The translations under genes and the position numbers were made by a program. A stretch of 64,000 bases of DNA from Chlorocebus sabaeus (taxonomy: Eukaryota; Chordata; Mammalia; Primates; Cercopithecidae): contig NC_132904.1 in the NCBI RefSeq assembly GCF_047675955.1, positions 83,333,447 through 83,397,446 on the forward strand, written 5' to 3'. A model generated the notes under the pieces. The model searched no databases and was not told the origin of the DNA. It was given only the letters and a program-made list of their open reading frames with translations. Shown one piece after another: positions 1 to 13,064 of this stretch. Numbering within the stretch: position 1 is the stretch's first letter; every line of letters begins with the position of its first letter.

Positions 1-703
1 AATCAAAACTAAAATATCGTCTCATGCCAGTTAGAATAGTGATCATTAAAACGTCAGGAAACAACAGATGCTGGAGAGGATGTGGAGAAAAAGGAATACT
101 TTTACACTGTTGTTGGGAGTGTAAATTAATTCAACCATTGTGGAAGACAGTGTGGGATTCCTCAAGGATCTAGAATTAGAAATACCATTTGACCCATCCA
201 TGCCATTACTGGGTATATACCCAAAGGATTATAAATCATTCTGCTATAAAGACACATGCTAACTATGTTTATTTCAGCACTATTCACAATAGCAAAGACT
301 TGGAACCAACCCAAATGCCCATCAATGATAGGTTGGATAAAGAAAATATGGCACATACACACCATTGAATACTATGAGCCATAAAAAGAATGAATTCATG
401 TTATTTGCAGGGACATGGATGAAGCTGGAAGTCATCATTCTCAGCAAACTAACACAGGAACAGAAAAGCAAACACCGCATGTTCTCACTCATAAGTGAGA
501 GTTGAACAATGAGGACACATGGACACAAGGAGGGGAATATCACACATTGGAACCTGTCAGTGGGGGGTGGGAGCAAGGGGAGGGATAGCATTAGGAGAAA
601 TACCTAATGTAGATGATGGGTTGATGGGTGCAGCAAACCACCATGGCACATGTATACCTATGTAACACAACTGCACATTCTGCACATGTATCCCAGAACT
701 TCA

Positions 704-740
<37 letters not shown>
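1..740 (+). mobile_element. L1PA-type LINE-1, 3' end (5' part off window)
   Basis: The sequence is the C-terminal end of L1 ORF2 (frame closes at the TGA at 503-505, with several broken codons upstream), then the L1 3'UTR with its G-rich stretch near 560-590, ending in an (AAT)n-modified tail at 705-739. It is not intact. It lies in the ME3 intron, antisense to the gene. Confidence 0.93.
705..739 (+). repeat. (AAT)n microsatellite at L1 tail
   Basis: About eleven AAT units grown from the L1 poly(A) tail. Confidence 0.9.
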
Positions 741-741
<1 letters not shown>

Positions 742-889
742 GATAATGCTGATCTGCAGTTCCCAATTACATGCTGGCCACAGTATTAACTTGTGGTCAA
801 ACTAGAAGAAAGACTCCTGAGGTACCATTTTCCTTTAGAAAAAATAATAATAACCATTTTATAATGTTGTTTGTTCACTTATTTATTAT

Positions 890-1022
890 CTATCTTTCTC
901 ACTAGATTGTACACTCAACAATAAGAAGAATCATAGCTGGCAAGCTTATGATGTTATTCTCGATACCTCACAGCATCTAGAAGATAGCAGGTGCTCAATA
1001 AACATTGGTTGGATGATTGGAT
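890..1022 (+). repeat. L2 LINE 3' end
   Basis: It matches the L2 tail pattern: 'actagattgtacactc' near 903, then 'gcaggtgctcaataaacattggt' ending in GGATGATTGGATGGA. Diverged, as expected of an L2 relic. Confidence 0.65.
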
Positions 1023-1243
1023 GGACAAGGATTCAGGGGTGAAAGTAAAGAAGACATGAGTTCTAGGACAGTAAGCAGAATAATGTAAGATGAATAGGTC
1101 TTAGGTTGGCAACCCTCGGCATCTTAGGGGTACCATGAAGAACCTCAGGATATGCCTCATATATGAGGCAGTCTATAAGGAAGAAGAGGCCATGAAAACA
1201 GGAGATGGAAGAGACACCGGCAAAGTTTACCTTCCTTACAAAT

Positions 1244-1540
1244 CTTTTTTTAAATTTTTGAGACAGAGTCTCATGTTTTTGCCCAGGCTGGAGTGCAGTG
1301 GCGCGATCTTGGCTTACTGCAACCTCCGCCTCCCAAGTTCAAGTGATTCTCCTGCGTCAGCCACCTGAGTAGCTAGGATTACAGGCATGCTCCACCGGCT
1401 CAACTAATTTTTGTATTTTTAGTAGAGATGGAGTTTCATCATGTTGTCCAGCCTGGTCTCCAACTCCAGAGCTCAAGTGATCCACCCACCTCGGCCTCCC
1501 AAAGTGCTTGGATTATAGGCGTGAGCCACCTCACCCAGCC
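1244..1540 (-). mobile_element. Alu element (S-like)
   Basis: Full-length reverse Alu: T-rich tail at 1244-1257, GAGACAGAGTCTC, both monomers, ending at the rc of the GGCTGGGTGAGG head. Several point changes and a small deletion. Confidence 0.95.
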
Positions 1541-1574
1541 TGCAATTTTTCCTCTGCTTGCAAATAATACACGT

Positions 1575-1630
1575 AACACACCTATAAGAGTAACTGGCAC
1601 AGTAGGCATTATATAAGTGATTGTTATTTT
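1575..1630 (+). repeat. MIR 3' fragment
   Basis: The pattern aactggcacagtaggca...gattgttattttt resembles the MIR 3' end. Confidence 0.4.
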
Positions 1631-2980
1631 TAATGTGATTGTGCCAGTAATTTTGAGCCCCAGAGGAGGCAGCTGACTCTTTGTCCAGTTGACAGTAGTA
1701 GATCACAGAACACTGAATAGCTCAGTCAACAAGAGAGCAGCTTGGGCCCTCCAGTCCTGCAGTCAAGGCCAGTTACCAGAGGCAGGACTGCCCCTCTGCT
1801 TGGCAGACCCTCGCTCCTAGCACCACCTGGCCAGCTGCCCCACTGGCACCCATGTCATCACCTCCCACAAGCATGGCTAGGCATCTCCCGAGGCTTCTCA
1901 GATGTTAGGAGAAACTGCTGCCAGCTCTGGGAGTATGAGAACAGGGGAAATCATTCAACTCTGATGGGTGGATTTAAAAGTCTGTTTCTAAAAATGGCTA
2001 TTAATAGGTTTTTCTCTACACCAACCATCCCTACTCCTGTTTCATCAACAGCAACTGCATTGCTATTCACTGTCCTTGTGACCTCAAGTGATTTTACCAG
2101 TCAAAACAAATACCTACTGCCTAGAATAGACCAAAAATAAAAGAGATAAGAAAGGAGAGTATGACACGAGGGCTAAGCTTTCTGTCAGTTTGTGGAATGT
2201 TTTCAAGATCATGTTACTGCAAAGAAATACATAAAATTCAAAAGGAGGGTGGTAACTGGGAACTCATACAATCATCACAAATGGACACACAAGAGTGACA
2301 GCAGGAGCTACCTCAACAGATGCTTAGGTTTGCAACATACAACATTGTTTAATATTAAGGCACTTCATCTGCATTGTTTAATATTCAAGTTTTTCTATGG
2401 AGAGACTCAAAAGCCCTCTGCCTAAGTTGACTGAGGCTGATTCAAGACCCTATTTCAGGATGGCAGGCAAAGAGCTACCTTTCAAAGATGGTAGGTATAA
2501 GAGACAGACATCACTCAAGGAGGGAGTTACCCTCTACCACTTACTTCCTGGACAGGACATCAACCCCTCAGGGCCTCTGAAAACTTATGTAGAATAGTGA
2601 TAAAATGTTAGGATATTATCTGCCCAAAGCCTAAAGCCTAGTCAAGATGACCTTTTTGTCTTCTGGGGGGATGATCATCTTGTGTTCCAACAGAGGAGAA
2701 AAGTTTGGTTCACGCTGCGTATACAAGTATTTATTAACTACCTGTAGCAGTGTGGATGGAGACTATCTTAAAACTTCCTGCCCAATCTAACTGCTAGCTG
2801 GGTGAAGTTGGCCCAGCCATGCCCTATTTAGCTGGCTATGAAACAACATTTTAACTTTTATCCTAAATTACCATAATAGACATTCTCTTAACTTGCTGTC
2901 TCACTGTCAGAATCTCATGAGACTGGAAGCATTATAATAGTGACAGGCAGGTAAGTAGATAGAGACATAGATGATAGCTG

Positions 2981-3019
2981 AATGGATGGATGGATGGATG
3001 GATGGATCGATAGATAGAT
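2981..3019 (+). repeat. (ATGG)n/(GATA)n microsatellite
   Basis: Six or so GGAT units run directly into three GATA units. Confidence 0.9.
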
Positions 3020-3504
3020 GCAAATTTAGCTGGATCTATTTTTTTAAAGTTAGTTTTTAAACATTGGTTAGAATGTGCCAAAATGCTGGGACAAAATCCT
3101 GAGACTGCTGATGATATCCACTATCCTCAACACCAGCTTCAACTTCCAGAACTACTAGCTCTTTAAATGACACTTGAATTTCTGCTGCTAGTGACATTTT
3201 AATTTAAGCTTCTCTCAGGCAAATGTCTGGATTATCCAGGCTTAAGCTCTATCCAGTACTGGGAAATCATCACTGAAGTCTCCACCCAGTCTGCCTCTTC
3301 TGACTCACTCCTCTCCTTTAAGTCTGCCAAAATTAGATGTAGCCCATGGCCGTGGAGAATGAGTTTGATCCTTCAGTCTTTCCCTCTCCTTCTGGACTGG
3401 ATGTTCTCAGGGGGCATGTAGCAGATCTAAACTCTATCACATCTGTGACTTCTGCAGCCCACACAGGGCTTCACAATATGTTAGGAATGGAACAGAAGCT
3501 TTAG

Positions 3505-3745
3505 GATGTGGATTAATCAAGAACTAATTGGACACTTACCATCTGCTTTACATACATTACTTCACTTAATCATTATAGCAACTTGTCAAGTAGATATGTT
3601 TTACTGTCATCCCTTTCATGGACAAGGAAATGGAGGTTCAGAGAAATATCCCATATCTAGTGAATGGCAGAGCTGGGATTGGAATCTTGGATTTTTCTGA
3701 CTCGAAATCCCTCGATTTTTAGCCAGTGAGCTCTGCTGCCTAATA
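3505..3745 (-). repeat. MIR SINE
   Basis: Reverse MIR: 'ctgctttacatacattacttcacttaat' style block, then 'gacaaggaaatggaggttcagagaaat', 'gaatggcagagctgggattggaa', ending 'gagctctgctgcctaat'. Order and spacing fit a nearly full MIR. Confidence 0.75.
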
Positions 3746-3903
3746 CCTGGTCACAGCTATGCCCCTTGAGGGGGTCACACAAAATTGATTCTAGCTGACT
3801 ACTTTCCTTTCCTCCCCAAATCCTCTAACCTGTTGCAAGTTACGACAGGTCTAAATTTAACGTCTTTAAAGCAGCCCAAGGATGAGAATTGATAATCTCA
3901 TCA

Positions 3904-3939
3904 CAAAGATGCTATTCTTTATAAAGAATAGCATCTTTG
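3904..3939. repeat. 36-bp perfect palindrome
   Basis: The 18 bases 3904-3921 are the exact reverse complement of 3922-3939, with no spacer (centre TATA at 3920-3923). The outer bases 3903/3940 do not pair. The arms read CAAAGATGCTATTCTTTA and its complement. It is not the MADE1 palindrome or another element I recognise. Confidence 0.95.
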
Positions 3940-4929
3940 CTATAAAGAAGTGCACCTGGCATAGCATCAGAACAGAAAACTCTCTTAAAGAAATGTATCT
4001 CCAAAATTTGTATGATAAAATAAAAGATTTTTGTGGCTTTCAGAATTCTCCAAGCCCTATGGAGTGATCTAAAAGTGTCAGGTCAAGATTTTCACCATCT
4101 TTTCAAAACAGCTGACAGATGGGGCTGGTGTATCATCAGTCTTCACCACATAGTTTCTGATACATCAAGGAGAAGGGGATGTAGAAGTAATTCACGTAAC
4201 TAATTTTTATTGAGGTTATACTATGAGGAAGACATTGCATGCTGGCTATGAGATGCCCAAGACAGTATCCTGGATCTGAAGAAAACACATGCACGTGATG
4301 GCGATACATGTGCTAATAAGTGTACACTGAGGCCAAATGTGGAAAGAGCCATGACTACTACAAATGCTAAATGTCAAAGGAATGTAGAGCATGAATGAGT
4401 CACTTCCATGTGGCATTATTGAGGAGGCCATCATAGCGGAGGTGACCCTGGAGGTGCCAAACCCTGAAGCATGCCAAAGTTTTTAAGTGGACCCAGTGTA
4501 GATGGGGCACCCAGGCATTGTACAACATAAAAGTGAAGGAAAGAACAAGACCAAAGAGCATGTCAAAGTACTGGAGAGATGTCTTTAATTCTATTTGTAG
4601 AGTTAGAAATGTCATATTATTCAGTTCTCTGAAGATGAGGTCTCTTACAGGGTACATGTCTATTGCTCAATTTCTGCACATTCAGCTACAAAAGTAATGG
4701 GTGACTATACTCAGAGACAATGCCATTCTCTCTCATGATCTGACCTAAGTAGCTTCTCCTCCACCATCTTCATCTACCACCTCTGACACTTCCATGGGTG
4801 TCAGCTTTGCCAACACTGCCATTGGAAGTGTTTCTGCACCTCTCTTCCATGCTTCCATAGTCCTTGTATGAATGCACCTCTCATTACATCTACCCGCTGA
4901 ATTAGAACTGTCCCTTACTAACTGGTCCT

Positions 4930-5065
4930 CACCCGTACCCTTCCTACACTGTAAGCTCCTTCAAGGTAGAGAATTGTATTATATTGACCACAGTGTCTCC
5001 ACTGCCTAAAACTAAACAGGAACTCAGAAAATAACTACTGAAGAAATTAAACAAACAAATGAGTC
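4930..5065 (+). repeat. L2 LINE 3' end
   Basis: The segment 'ctacactgtaagctccttca' followed by 'gtctccactgcctaa' and AACAAACAAATGAG matches the L2 terminal pattern. Confidence 0.6.
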
Positions 5066-5299
5066 TTGGGAGAATTACACAAATTTAGAGGGTGAGAAAA
5101 AGGCATCCAGTGATCTTTAAAGTTCTCTCCAGCTCTAAGAATCTACAATTCTAACAGAGCCAGTGGAAGTGAAAAAAGCTAGTCAGAAGCCCACAGTAGG
5201 GAACAGGGAATACCCTAGGTATTTCTCTGGAAAGACCACAGCACATCAGACTTCATGCACTAGTCCCAAGCCAGAGGGAACCTGCACACTAGAAGTGCT

Positions 5300-5441
5300 A
5301 GTGCAGCCTAGGGATGCGCCCTAAAATCAGATGGCCTGGGTTCAAGACTCAGTTCTGCCACTATGAGTTGTATGACCTAGGACAAGTTAGCTAACCTTAT
5401 GCCTCAGTTTTCTCCTCTGTAATATAAGAATAACAGTGTCT
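5300..5441 (+). repeat. MIR SINE, 5' half (split by Alu)
   Basis: Contains 'cctgggttcaagactcagttctgccact' and 'cctcagttttctcctctgta', the MIR core. It continues after the Alu at 5746. Confidence 0.85.
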
Positions 5442-5732
5442 GAGGGCTGAGGTGGGAGGATCACTTGAGGCCAGGAGTTCAAGACCAGCCTGGCCAATAT
5501 AACGAGACCTTGTCTCTACAAAAAATTAATTTTTTAAATTAGCTGAGCATGGTAGCTTGCCCCTGCAGTCCCAGCTACTTGGGTGGCTGAGGTGGGAGGG
5601 TCGCTTGAGCCCAAGAGTTCGAGGCTGCAGTGAACTGTGATTGTGCCACTGCACTCCAGCCTGGGTGACAGAGCAAGACCCTGTCTCTAAAAAAAGTAAA
5701 AATGGAAATAAAATTTAAAACAGGAATAATAT
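5442..5732 (+). mobile_element. Alu J-like, 5'-truncated, inserted into a MIR
   Basis: It begins within the Alu left monomer (GGCTGAGGTGGGAGGATCAC) and has both monomers and an A-rich tail with non-A interruptions. The 13-bp target duplication AATAACAGTGTCT flanks it (about 5429-5441 and 5733-5745). Confidence 0.93.
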
Positions 5733-5745
5733 AATAACAGTGTCT

Positions 5746-5850
5746 ACCTCAAAATGTTGTAGTATTGAATTAAATGGGTTAACATATATAAACTGCTTAG
5801 AACAATTCCTGGCACACTGTATGACCTAAAAACATTAGCTGTTATTACTT
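5746..5850 (+). repeat. MIR SINE, 3' half (split by Alu)
   Basis: Continues the MIR with 'taaactgcttagaacaattcctggcacactgt' and ends 'attagctgttatta'. Confidence 0.85.
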
Positions 5851-8184
5851 GACTTCCCTCCATAATGTTACCAAAGAAAACTCAGTATAGTAGGAATCTG
5901 GATTGGAATCTTCAACACCTTTGTCAAAACCAGAGAAAGAGGAATGGAGAATGTCTATTTTCATTGGAACCCTAGCTCCACTGTACACTTGGCAATCCCT
6001 CTCCTGTTGGGGAAGTCCCTGGGCAGCCTTATAATTCAGAAGCTATGCCAATTTGTAGAGATGTGGACTCCCTCCTTCAGTTTTCTAAAAGAGCAAAGCA
6101 AAATAGAACAAAACAAAGGAAGCAACAGAGCCTGCCTTCTCCAGAATTCCACACCATAGGGGAAGATGTTTCAGGACCAATTAAGTAATGGACTTCATGT
6201 AGCTCACTACCAAACGACGACACAGAATCCAGACACAATGCTTTTAAAAAATAATAATCTCATGTTGCTTATCATTCAACTGTATCTTCTAAAATCCCTC
6301 TAGTTTTCAAGAATCACTTTTAGAAAGCCAATGCAGCTCTGACTTTCTCTTATTTAAGTTTCTCAAAAGCTGTGGATCTTTCCATCAAAAATCCCTCTCC
6401 TCAAATGACTGGGTGCATTTTACTCTTTACTGTGTCCTTTTGGTAGGAATTGTGTTTTAACCGGGCTGCATGGCAACCTTTCAGATACAAAATGAATACA
6501 TGCTTTTAACCACTGACCTCGGCACCCCCAACTGTAGGATATCCATCACATTTTCATCACAATCATAGAGCATCTTTTGTGCTCTACATCAGAGAGGCAG
6601 TTGGACACCACCCCAAAGGATTTCCCGATATACTTTCTACACATCAAAGTGAAGGTTTTTGAAACTCACTGTAATCCATGACTTTGCAAACAAAAGTGCT
6701 GCACATTAGAGATCCTTTTGCAATGGCCATAGAAACCAAAAGGCCTTTCCCCCTCCTCTCACTATAATACTGACATTTGGAAAGAAGAGAGTAGATGATA
6801 AAAGAAACCTTTGGTAGAAATGACAAAAATGTGAAGTAAAATAAGGCCATAAACCTCAGAGTCCACAAAGGCCAAGAGAAATTGGAAACAGGGAGACTAG
6901 AGATGATCCTGAAAAAGTGTCCAAAATTATGCCATATATAGAGTCCAGACTTAGACTGACTTAAGATGGGCAAAACACATATTTCTGTATGGGATTTGCC
7001 CTTCAGCGCTGCTGCTGACGTAATCTAGATATTGCTGTTTACAATTGCCATTAGAACAGGCAGCAGGCTCCTCTGTTAACATTTTGTTATTACATTTTGT
7101 TATTACTTTATTGCCTCTTGAAGATAACTAATAATAAAAGCTTGAAAGGACACTACTTCAGAGGGATCTTCACCTATATATTACAGATGGGCCAGCTTCC
7201 CAGAGTTGGTCTGAATATTATTTACTTGGCTCTAGAAACAATTTCCAACAGAAACTGTAACCTAAAATTGAAAAGAAAATGGAACATTAAAGGACAAGTA
7301 CATAAGGAGGAAATAAATCTCCCGTAATCTCACTGACGTAACACAATCATGTTCACACATTTACTTCCAAGCCCTTTAATATTTCTATCATTTTCCAATA
7401 ACATTCATGAGTATACAGTCCACTTAGTATTTTGCAATTTGAATTAAGCATTCATTAACATAAGCCAATGTTTCTAAAGTCTTAATAATGATTACACAAA
7501 TGCTTACTTAACACAAGACATATTTTCTCTGGAGGATGATTCAGTTATTTACAACATGCCTATGAGAAAACACTTTCTGAGTGTCATCTTCAGGTTCCAG
7601 GAACAGCAAATCTCCCTCTTGTGTTCCTGACACGCCATTCCATACTTCTTTGATTTTCAGACCCCTGGGAGAAAAGGCTCTGAGTGGTTTCCTTTGACTT
7701 TTATAGGGGTCCTACAGAACAGTGGAAATACAGAAATTCTGAGTGGGAATGAAGTCTCCAAGGATTCAGAGTGGAGGGTGGGAGTTCCAGGAAGTTAGAG
7801 ATGCTGACAGATGCTGGGGTCTCCTACCTCTGGTCTATTTCCTAAACATCTCCTTTTGTGGTTTCCGTGGGCTCGAGAATTGTCCCTGTCTACCTCTGGT
7901 TCCAAGGCACCACCTGTGTCTTCTGAATAGGAGCTCCTTCTTCCCTGGGCTCTGCTTAAAGCTGGAGATAGAGTTAACATCTCTGTGCTATGCTCCTCCA
8001 GCACTTCATTCTGTAGTGGGCCTCTGGGCACCCAAAGGGCTGATGTAAGATGTATTCACACTCCAGATGGGCATGTCAGCACCACAGATGGGGGCATTGG
8101 GGGACAAGAGTCACCAGGGTGAAAGAAGGGGCTCTGGCAAAAGGAAGGGTGAAAGGAAGAGACGAGAGGAGGGAGCCTCAGCAG

Positions 8185-8955
8185 ACGTCTCTTTGAATGA
8201 CTCACTCATTCACTAACTGCTTACGAGCACCAACTAAGTACCTGTGATATATCAATGAACAGACAAAGTTCCTGACTCAGTGGATCTTAAATCACAGTAG
8301 GAATGAACGGACAATAAGCAATAGACATACTAAGTAAGCAGATAGCATGTGAGGAAGTGTCAAATACTATGGGGGAAAGTAGGATGTGTAGGGGGAGCAA
8401 GAAGGTTGAAAGGACTGTTCATGACTTGACATGTGTCAGTCAAAGCAGCTCCCATTGAGAAAGTGAGAAACCTTGAAAAAGGGAGGGAGTTAACTATGTG
8501 GCTATGGAGGGGTGGTGTGCTCTAGGAAGGAGGACCAGCCAGTGCAAAGTCTGGGTAGGAGCACAACTGACTGAGGAGGCCAATGGGGTTGAGGCAGTGA
8601 GTGAGGCAGAGAAGAGTAGCAAGAAATGAAGTTAGAGAGCGTCAATGTGAAAGGCATCATTTAGACTTGGATATGGCCAGGTTTTAAGAAAGAGTGACAT
8701 GTTGAAACTTAGTTTTAAAAAAATCACCGTGGCCATTGTGTTGAAAATAAAAGGAGCTAAAGGGAAAGAAAGGAGACCAGCCAGGAGGCTGCTGCAGGCA
8801 TTAAGCAGAGAGATGCTGGTGGTTTCAATCAGTGGGGACCCATGGTGAACAGGGGCTGGATTCCAGATTTAGTCTGAAGACAGAGCAACAGGATTTTCTG
8901 GTGGATTCCATAAGGGGTCTGAAAGAAAGAGAGTGGTCAAGGATAGGACCAAGAT
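8185..8955 (-). repeat. Long L2 LINE fragment
   Basis: It starts with the reverse of the L2 tail (ATGACTCACTCATTCACTAA), then the reverse of the L2 C-terminal coding region ('ggaggaccagccagtgcaaagtct', 'aggagaccagccaggaggctgctgca', 'agagagtggtcaaggata'). I recognise this order as minus-strand L2; assignment is from memory. Confidence 0.6.
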
Positions 8956-9234
8956 CTTAGCATCTCAAGATATGGTTAACAGACACAGGAGAAGACTGAA
9001 GACTGAAGAAGACTGGAAATTGGGAGATCAATTCAGAGGTTCTTGCATAATCTAGATATGAGATGGCAAAGGAGTGAAAAAGGGTGATGGTAGTGGGGAT
9101 ATAGAGAAACAAATTTTTAAAGGCTGGGGTAAAATTGACAGAGTAAAACAATGAAAGCTTCATATCAACATTTTGTGGTAGTATCTTCAATTTCCATTTT
9201 CCCTTTATTTAATAATGTAGAATTTTTAGCTGAA

Positions 9235-9605
9235 TACATGGGTGCCCAGCCAAAGATTACATTTTCCGTGTTCTCTTGCAGCTAAATGTAGTATATGACC
9301 AACTTCTGGCCAACTGAATGTAAGTGGAAGTGATATTTATAACTTCCAAGTTGTGCCCTTAAAAGGGATTTCCCCTTCCCAATTGACTTCTGCATGGAAT
9401 TGATAGCAGAGGTGAGACCTGTCATACTGGACTTTGAAATGTAAAATGCATACTGGATGGCAGAGAAACAAAGTCAAACCACACATCAACTCACGATTTC
9501 TTGCCCAGACTTGTTCATAACAGAAATATACTTCTATCTTGTTTAAGCCTCTGTATCTGGGGTTCACATTGTTGTCACTGCCTAACCTGTAGCAAGTAAT
9601 AAACA
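9235..9605 (+). repeat. Old mammalian repeat, L1M-like 3' end
   Basis: Phrases such as 'gaccaacttctggccaactgaatgtaagtggaagtgat' and 'cttctatcttgtttaagcctctgt' recur in an old repeat family that I associate with L1ME/L1MC 3' ends. Family name uncertain; repeat status is fairly clear. Confidence 0.45.
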
Positions 9606-10644
9606 TTCTTTGAGCTGTTCTAAAAACAAAGCCCCAATACCAATAGTTACCAATCCTGTGAAGTTAGGACAGTATTCAACAGAGTAAAATTTAATTTCAA
9701 CCTGCCTCTGCTAGTTTGTTCCAACATATCTGAACAGTATTTGAGCTTCAATGCCCTGAGTCATTGCACAAGCTCAAATCTAGAGTAAATTGCCACTTAC
9801 GGAGCTAATATTTACCCAATGATCCACTGCTTCTCTCAACTGGGAGGCATAATTCTACATCATACCTGAAGCAGAGGTCTCGAGAAGATATATTATGTAA
9901 TCTGCCTTCCAGGCAAAAAACAGCATCACCAATAAACTTCTAATTATCCATACAACCCACTTACCATCTCCTGATTGATTGATGAGCCAAAGTCCATGAT
10001 AACAACCTCCCCTTATCCAAAGGAGACAAGATCAAGTTCTAAGCTAGCAGAGAACAAAATCATATACTTTATTCAAAGGCAAATCCTAGCTGTGTGGGAG
10101 TCTAATAAATCATCATTGAATACAGAAGGGATTCAGCTGAAACCTGTGCAGTCTCAGATGTACAGCCAACACTGCAGCACTGTGCATCAAGCCTTTGCAG
10201 GTTTACTGCTCTAAATATATCAAGTCCACCTGGGAAGGCCATCACCCATGGTGCCTTGCAGTCTCTGAGGCCCTACTACATGAAATGTCCTGGTCCATAA
10301 TCACAGTGATTTCACTAAGCACACTTTCCATTCACTCTTTCCCTGACTATCAAGCTCAAGAGATCAAAAAACTGCAGAGAAGCAGGTGAAGGATCAGTGG
10401 AATTTCATAGCAAAAAAATCACTGCTGGCACACGGATCAAAGGGGGAAGATTGGTGTGTTCTGGGAAATAACGCACCCCTTCAGTTAAACGACCTGAAGT
10501 CTGGGAAGATGAGAGTCAAGTGGGTGCATTTCCTCCAAAATGGGCCATATGTAGCCATTTATTTAGGCAGCAAGATCTTTGGGCTGTAAAGTAGTGACAT
10601 TAAGATTAATAAAGTTGAGAGGAAAGGGGCCATGACATGGCTGA

Positions 10645-10870
10645 AATCATTTAAAGAACAAATATTTATTGAGCATTTCAAGTCAGACAGAGAGAATGCC
10701 ACATGACAAGACAGAGTCTCTGTCCTCATGGTCGAGTGTGGAAGACAAACCAACAAGCCATTGTAGTAGTGTGCTCAGTGCCAGAAGGAAGCAGTGTGAT
10801 AAGAAAAATAGGAGGGGACTCAGATCTAGTTTGGCAAGTGGGGAACAGGACAGCTCTTCTTAAAAGATGC
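10645..10870 (-). repeat. L2-like fragment
   Basis: Starts 'acaaatatttattgagcattt' and continues 'cagagtctctgtcctcatggtcgagtgtggaagacaaac', the reverse L2 pattern. Poorly conserved after about 10770. Confidence 0.5.
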
Positions 10871-12482
10871 TATAGGTAAATGGAGGTCAGAAATACGTTG
10901 ATGGCCCATCAACACGTTGCTACACTTATAGAATGGGGATGGCATCTTCCTATGAAGGTATCCCTGTGAAATGGGGCTGATAGTTGCCTACTTAATGCGA
11001 GTAAAAGATGGCTCATATAACCAAAGATTTACTCTGTTGCCAAATCCGTATGGACAATAGAAGAGGTTATTACATAAATTTTAGAAAAAAGGCAGAATAT
11101 TAGTCTTAAAAAGAAAATAGAAGCTCATGGGTAGTTAATTTGCATCATTTAGAAAATCTAGGCTCCTCGAGGGAGTTTGGAATCATCTAGTATCAGTTCT
11201 GTCACCATCAGGAATATGCCTAAATCAGTCTATGCGGTTGTGAATTGTCATCATTATTCAGTAGACTCAAATACAGCAGGCAGGTTGCCTCTGTCCACTT
11301 CTGTGACCAATGATAATCTCTGTGGAGTTGCTTGGCTTCTTCCTTGGCTTGTGTTTTCTTTGGAAAATGAGAATGTTGGATGAGAACAATGATTTTCAAA
11401 AACTTTGTTACTACAATCCACAGTAAAAATAGTCATTTTACATGCTGACCTGATAACATATCCATCTTTATTAATTTCAATGCATTTGCTATTTTTCTAT
11501 TTCATTCTAATACATTTCTTTTAAGAAAATTGCTGGTAGATCCACTAAGCTAATTTCATGTCTCATAGTTTGTAACTTATAGTCTGAACAATTCCAGACT
11601 AGATCATCCCTGAGGGGCCTTCCTACCCCAATTATGGAAATCATCCTCATTATCACCTAATATCTACCACACAGGGGCTGTCTCCTATGATCCTTAAAGC
11701 AGTAGTGTAACACGGACAGAGGAGCTTACGAGATTCATCACAGATCCCGCGGCCAGAGCATGACACAGCTGGTGCCAGAACCCAGTGAATGCACAATAGC
11801 AGCAATGCTTGCCCTGGTTGGCACCTCTTCTCTCAGAGAATTCCACCTCCTGACCACCCTCTGTCATACAGCTGCAACTTAAATGCCACTCCTAATCTGT
11901 CGAAATGAGATGCAAATCTAGTGAACACATTCCAAGAATTTAATGTTAATTTTTATATTAATGCCCTTGCTAGATCTTTTAGGCACTACCCCATGCCAAA
12001 TGCAGGTGGATGGAACTCATTCCCTGGCCTGGAAGGGCTCTCCTTCTAACAGAAAAAAATCCACCCACAGACCTGAACACTAAGCATGGCACTGAAGACT
12101 CTTTCAAAACTGCACTTCCATTTTGCTTCCGCAGTAATAAGCTCATTGTTCTATTTAACCTCAGCACTATCTTCCCACCTGGCTGATGGAAAATACCAAG
12201 GCTCAAGCCTTCCGTGGAGACTCTCTGAGCACCGGAGACCAACAGAACAGCCAGAGGGTGGCACTCCAGCGGGAAGAGAAGGGCACTCACAGCACCTCCC
12301 AGGAAGCACTCCCTCTGTTGCTCCCCTTCTGTCCCTAAGGGTAAGTGAATAGGGGATGCCAACAGGCTGTCAGCCTCCTTCTAGATACCCTTCTCATCCT
12401 AGACAAGACAATCAACTGACTTCAGAAAAGACGTTGTTTAACATCATGGAAAGGTCAGGTCCCTAGATTTATGGATAACACC

Positions 12483-12833
12483 TGTATTAGTCTGTTCTCA
12501 CACTGCTGTGAAGAAATACCGAAGACTGGGTAATTGATAAGGAAAAGAGGTTTGATCGACTCACAGTTCCACATGGCCGGAAAGGTCTCAATAAACTTAC
12601 AATCCTGGCAGAAGGCACCTCTTCACAGGGTGGCAGGAGAGAGAATGAGTGCCAGCAGGGGAAATGTGCCAGGCACTTATAAAACCATCAGATCTCGTGA
12701 GAACTCACTCATTATCACGAGAACAGCATGGGGGAACCACGCCCGCGATTCAATTACCTTCAACAACACGTGGGGATTATGGGGATTACAATTCAAGTTG
12801 AGATTTGGATGGGGACATGGCCAAACCATATCA
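12483..12833 (-). mobile_element. Solo LTR of MaLR type (MST/THE1-like)
   Basis: Bounded by TG (12483) and CA (12833). Contains the reverse MST signature: TATTAGTCTGTTCTCACACT, 'actcacagttcca', 'taaaaccatcagatctcgtgag', 'cacgtgggga'. Flanking pentamers are ACACC and ACAAC, a target duplication with one change. No internal MaLR sequence is present, so it is a solo LTR. Confidence 0.88.
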
Positions 12834-13064
12834 ACAACTTATTTATAGTACTTGGGAGAAAAAATTTTACATCAGAGGCAAACGACAGGGGCAAGAGTGA
12901 TTTCAGGGGACCAAAACCCAGGTTTTAAAAAAAGACTTAAAGATCTTCCTTCATTTTCTTAACTACTCACAAAGCAGTAAGTGCTGGTTAGTAACATGCC
13001 GGTACTTCTAAGGCAATTATTTTCACAATGATTGAAACCTGTAGTGGAAATTTATTGTTTTGCT

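Noticed and set aside
1742..2140. 132-codon plus-strand ORF in the ME3 intron
   Set aside because: No family resemblance, antisense to the gene, no promoter or splice signals noted.
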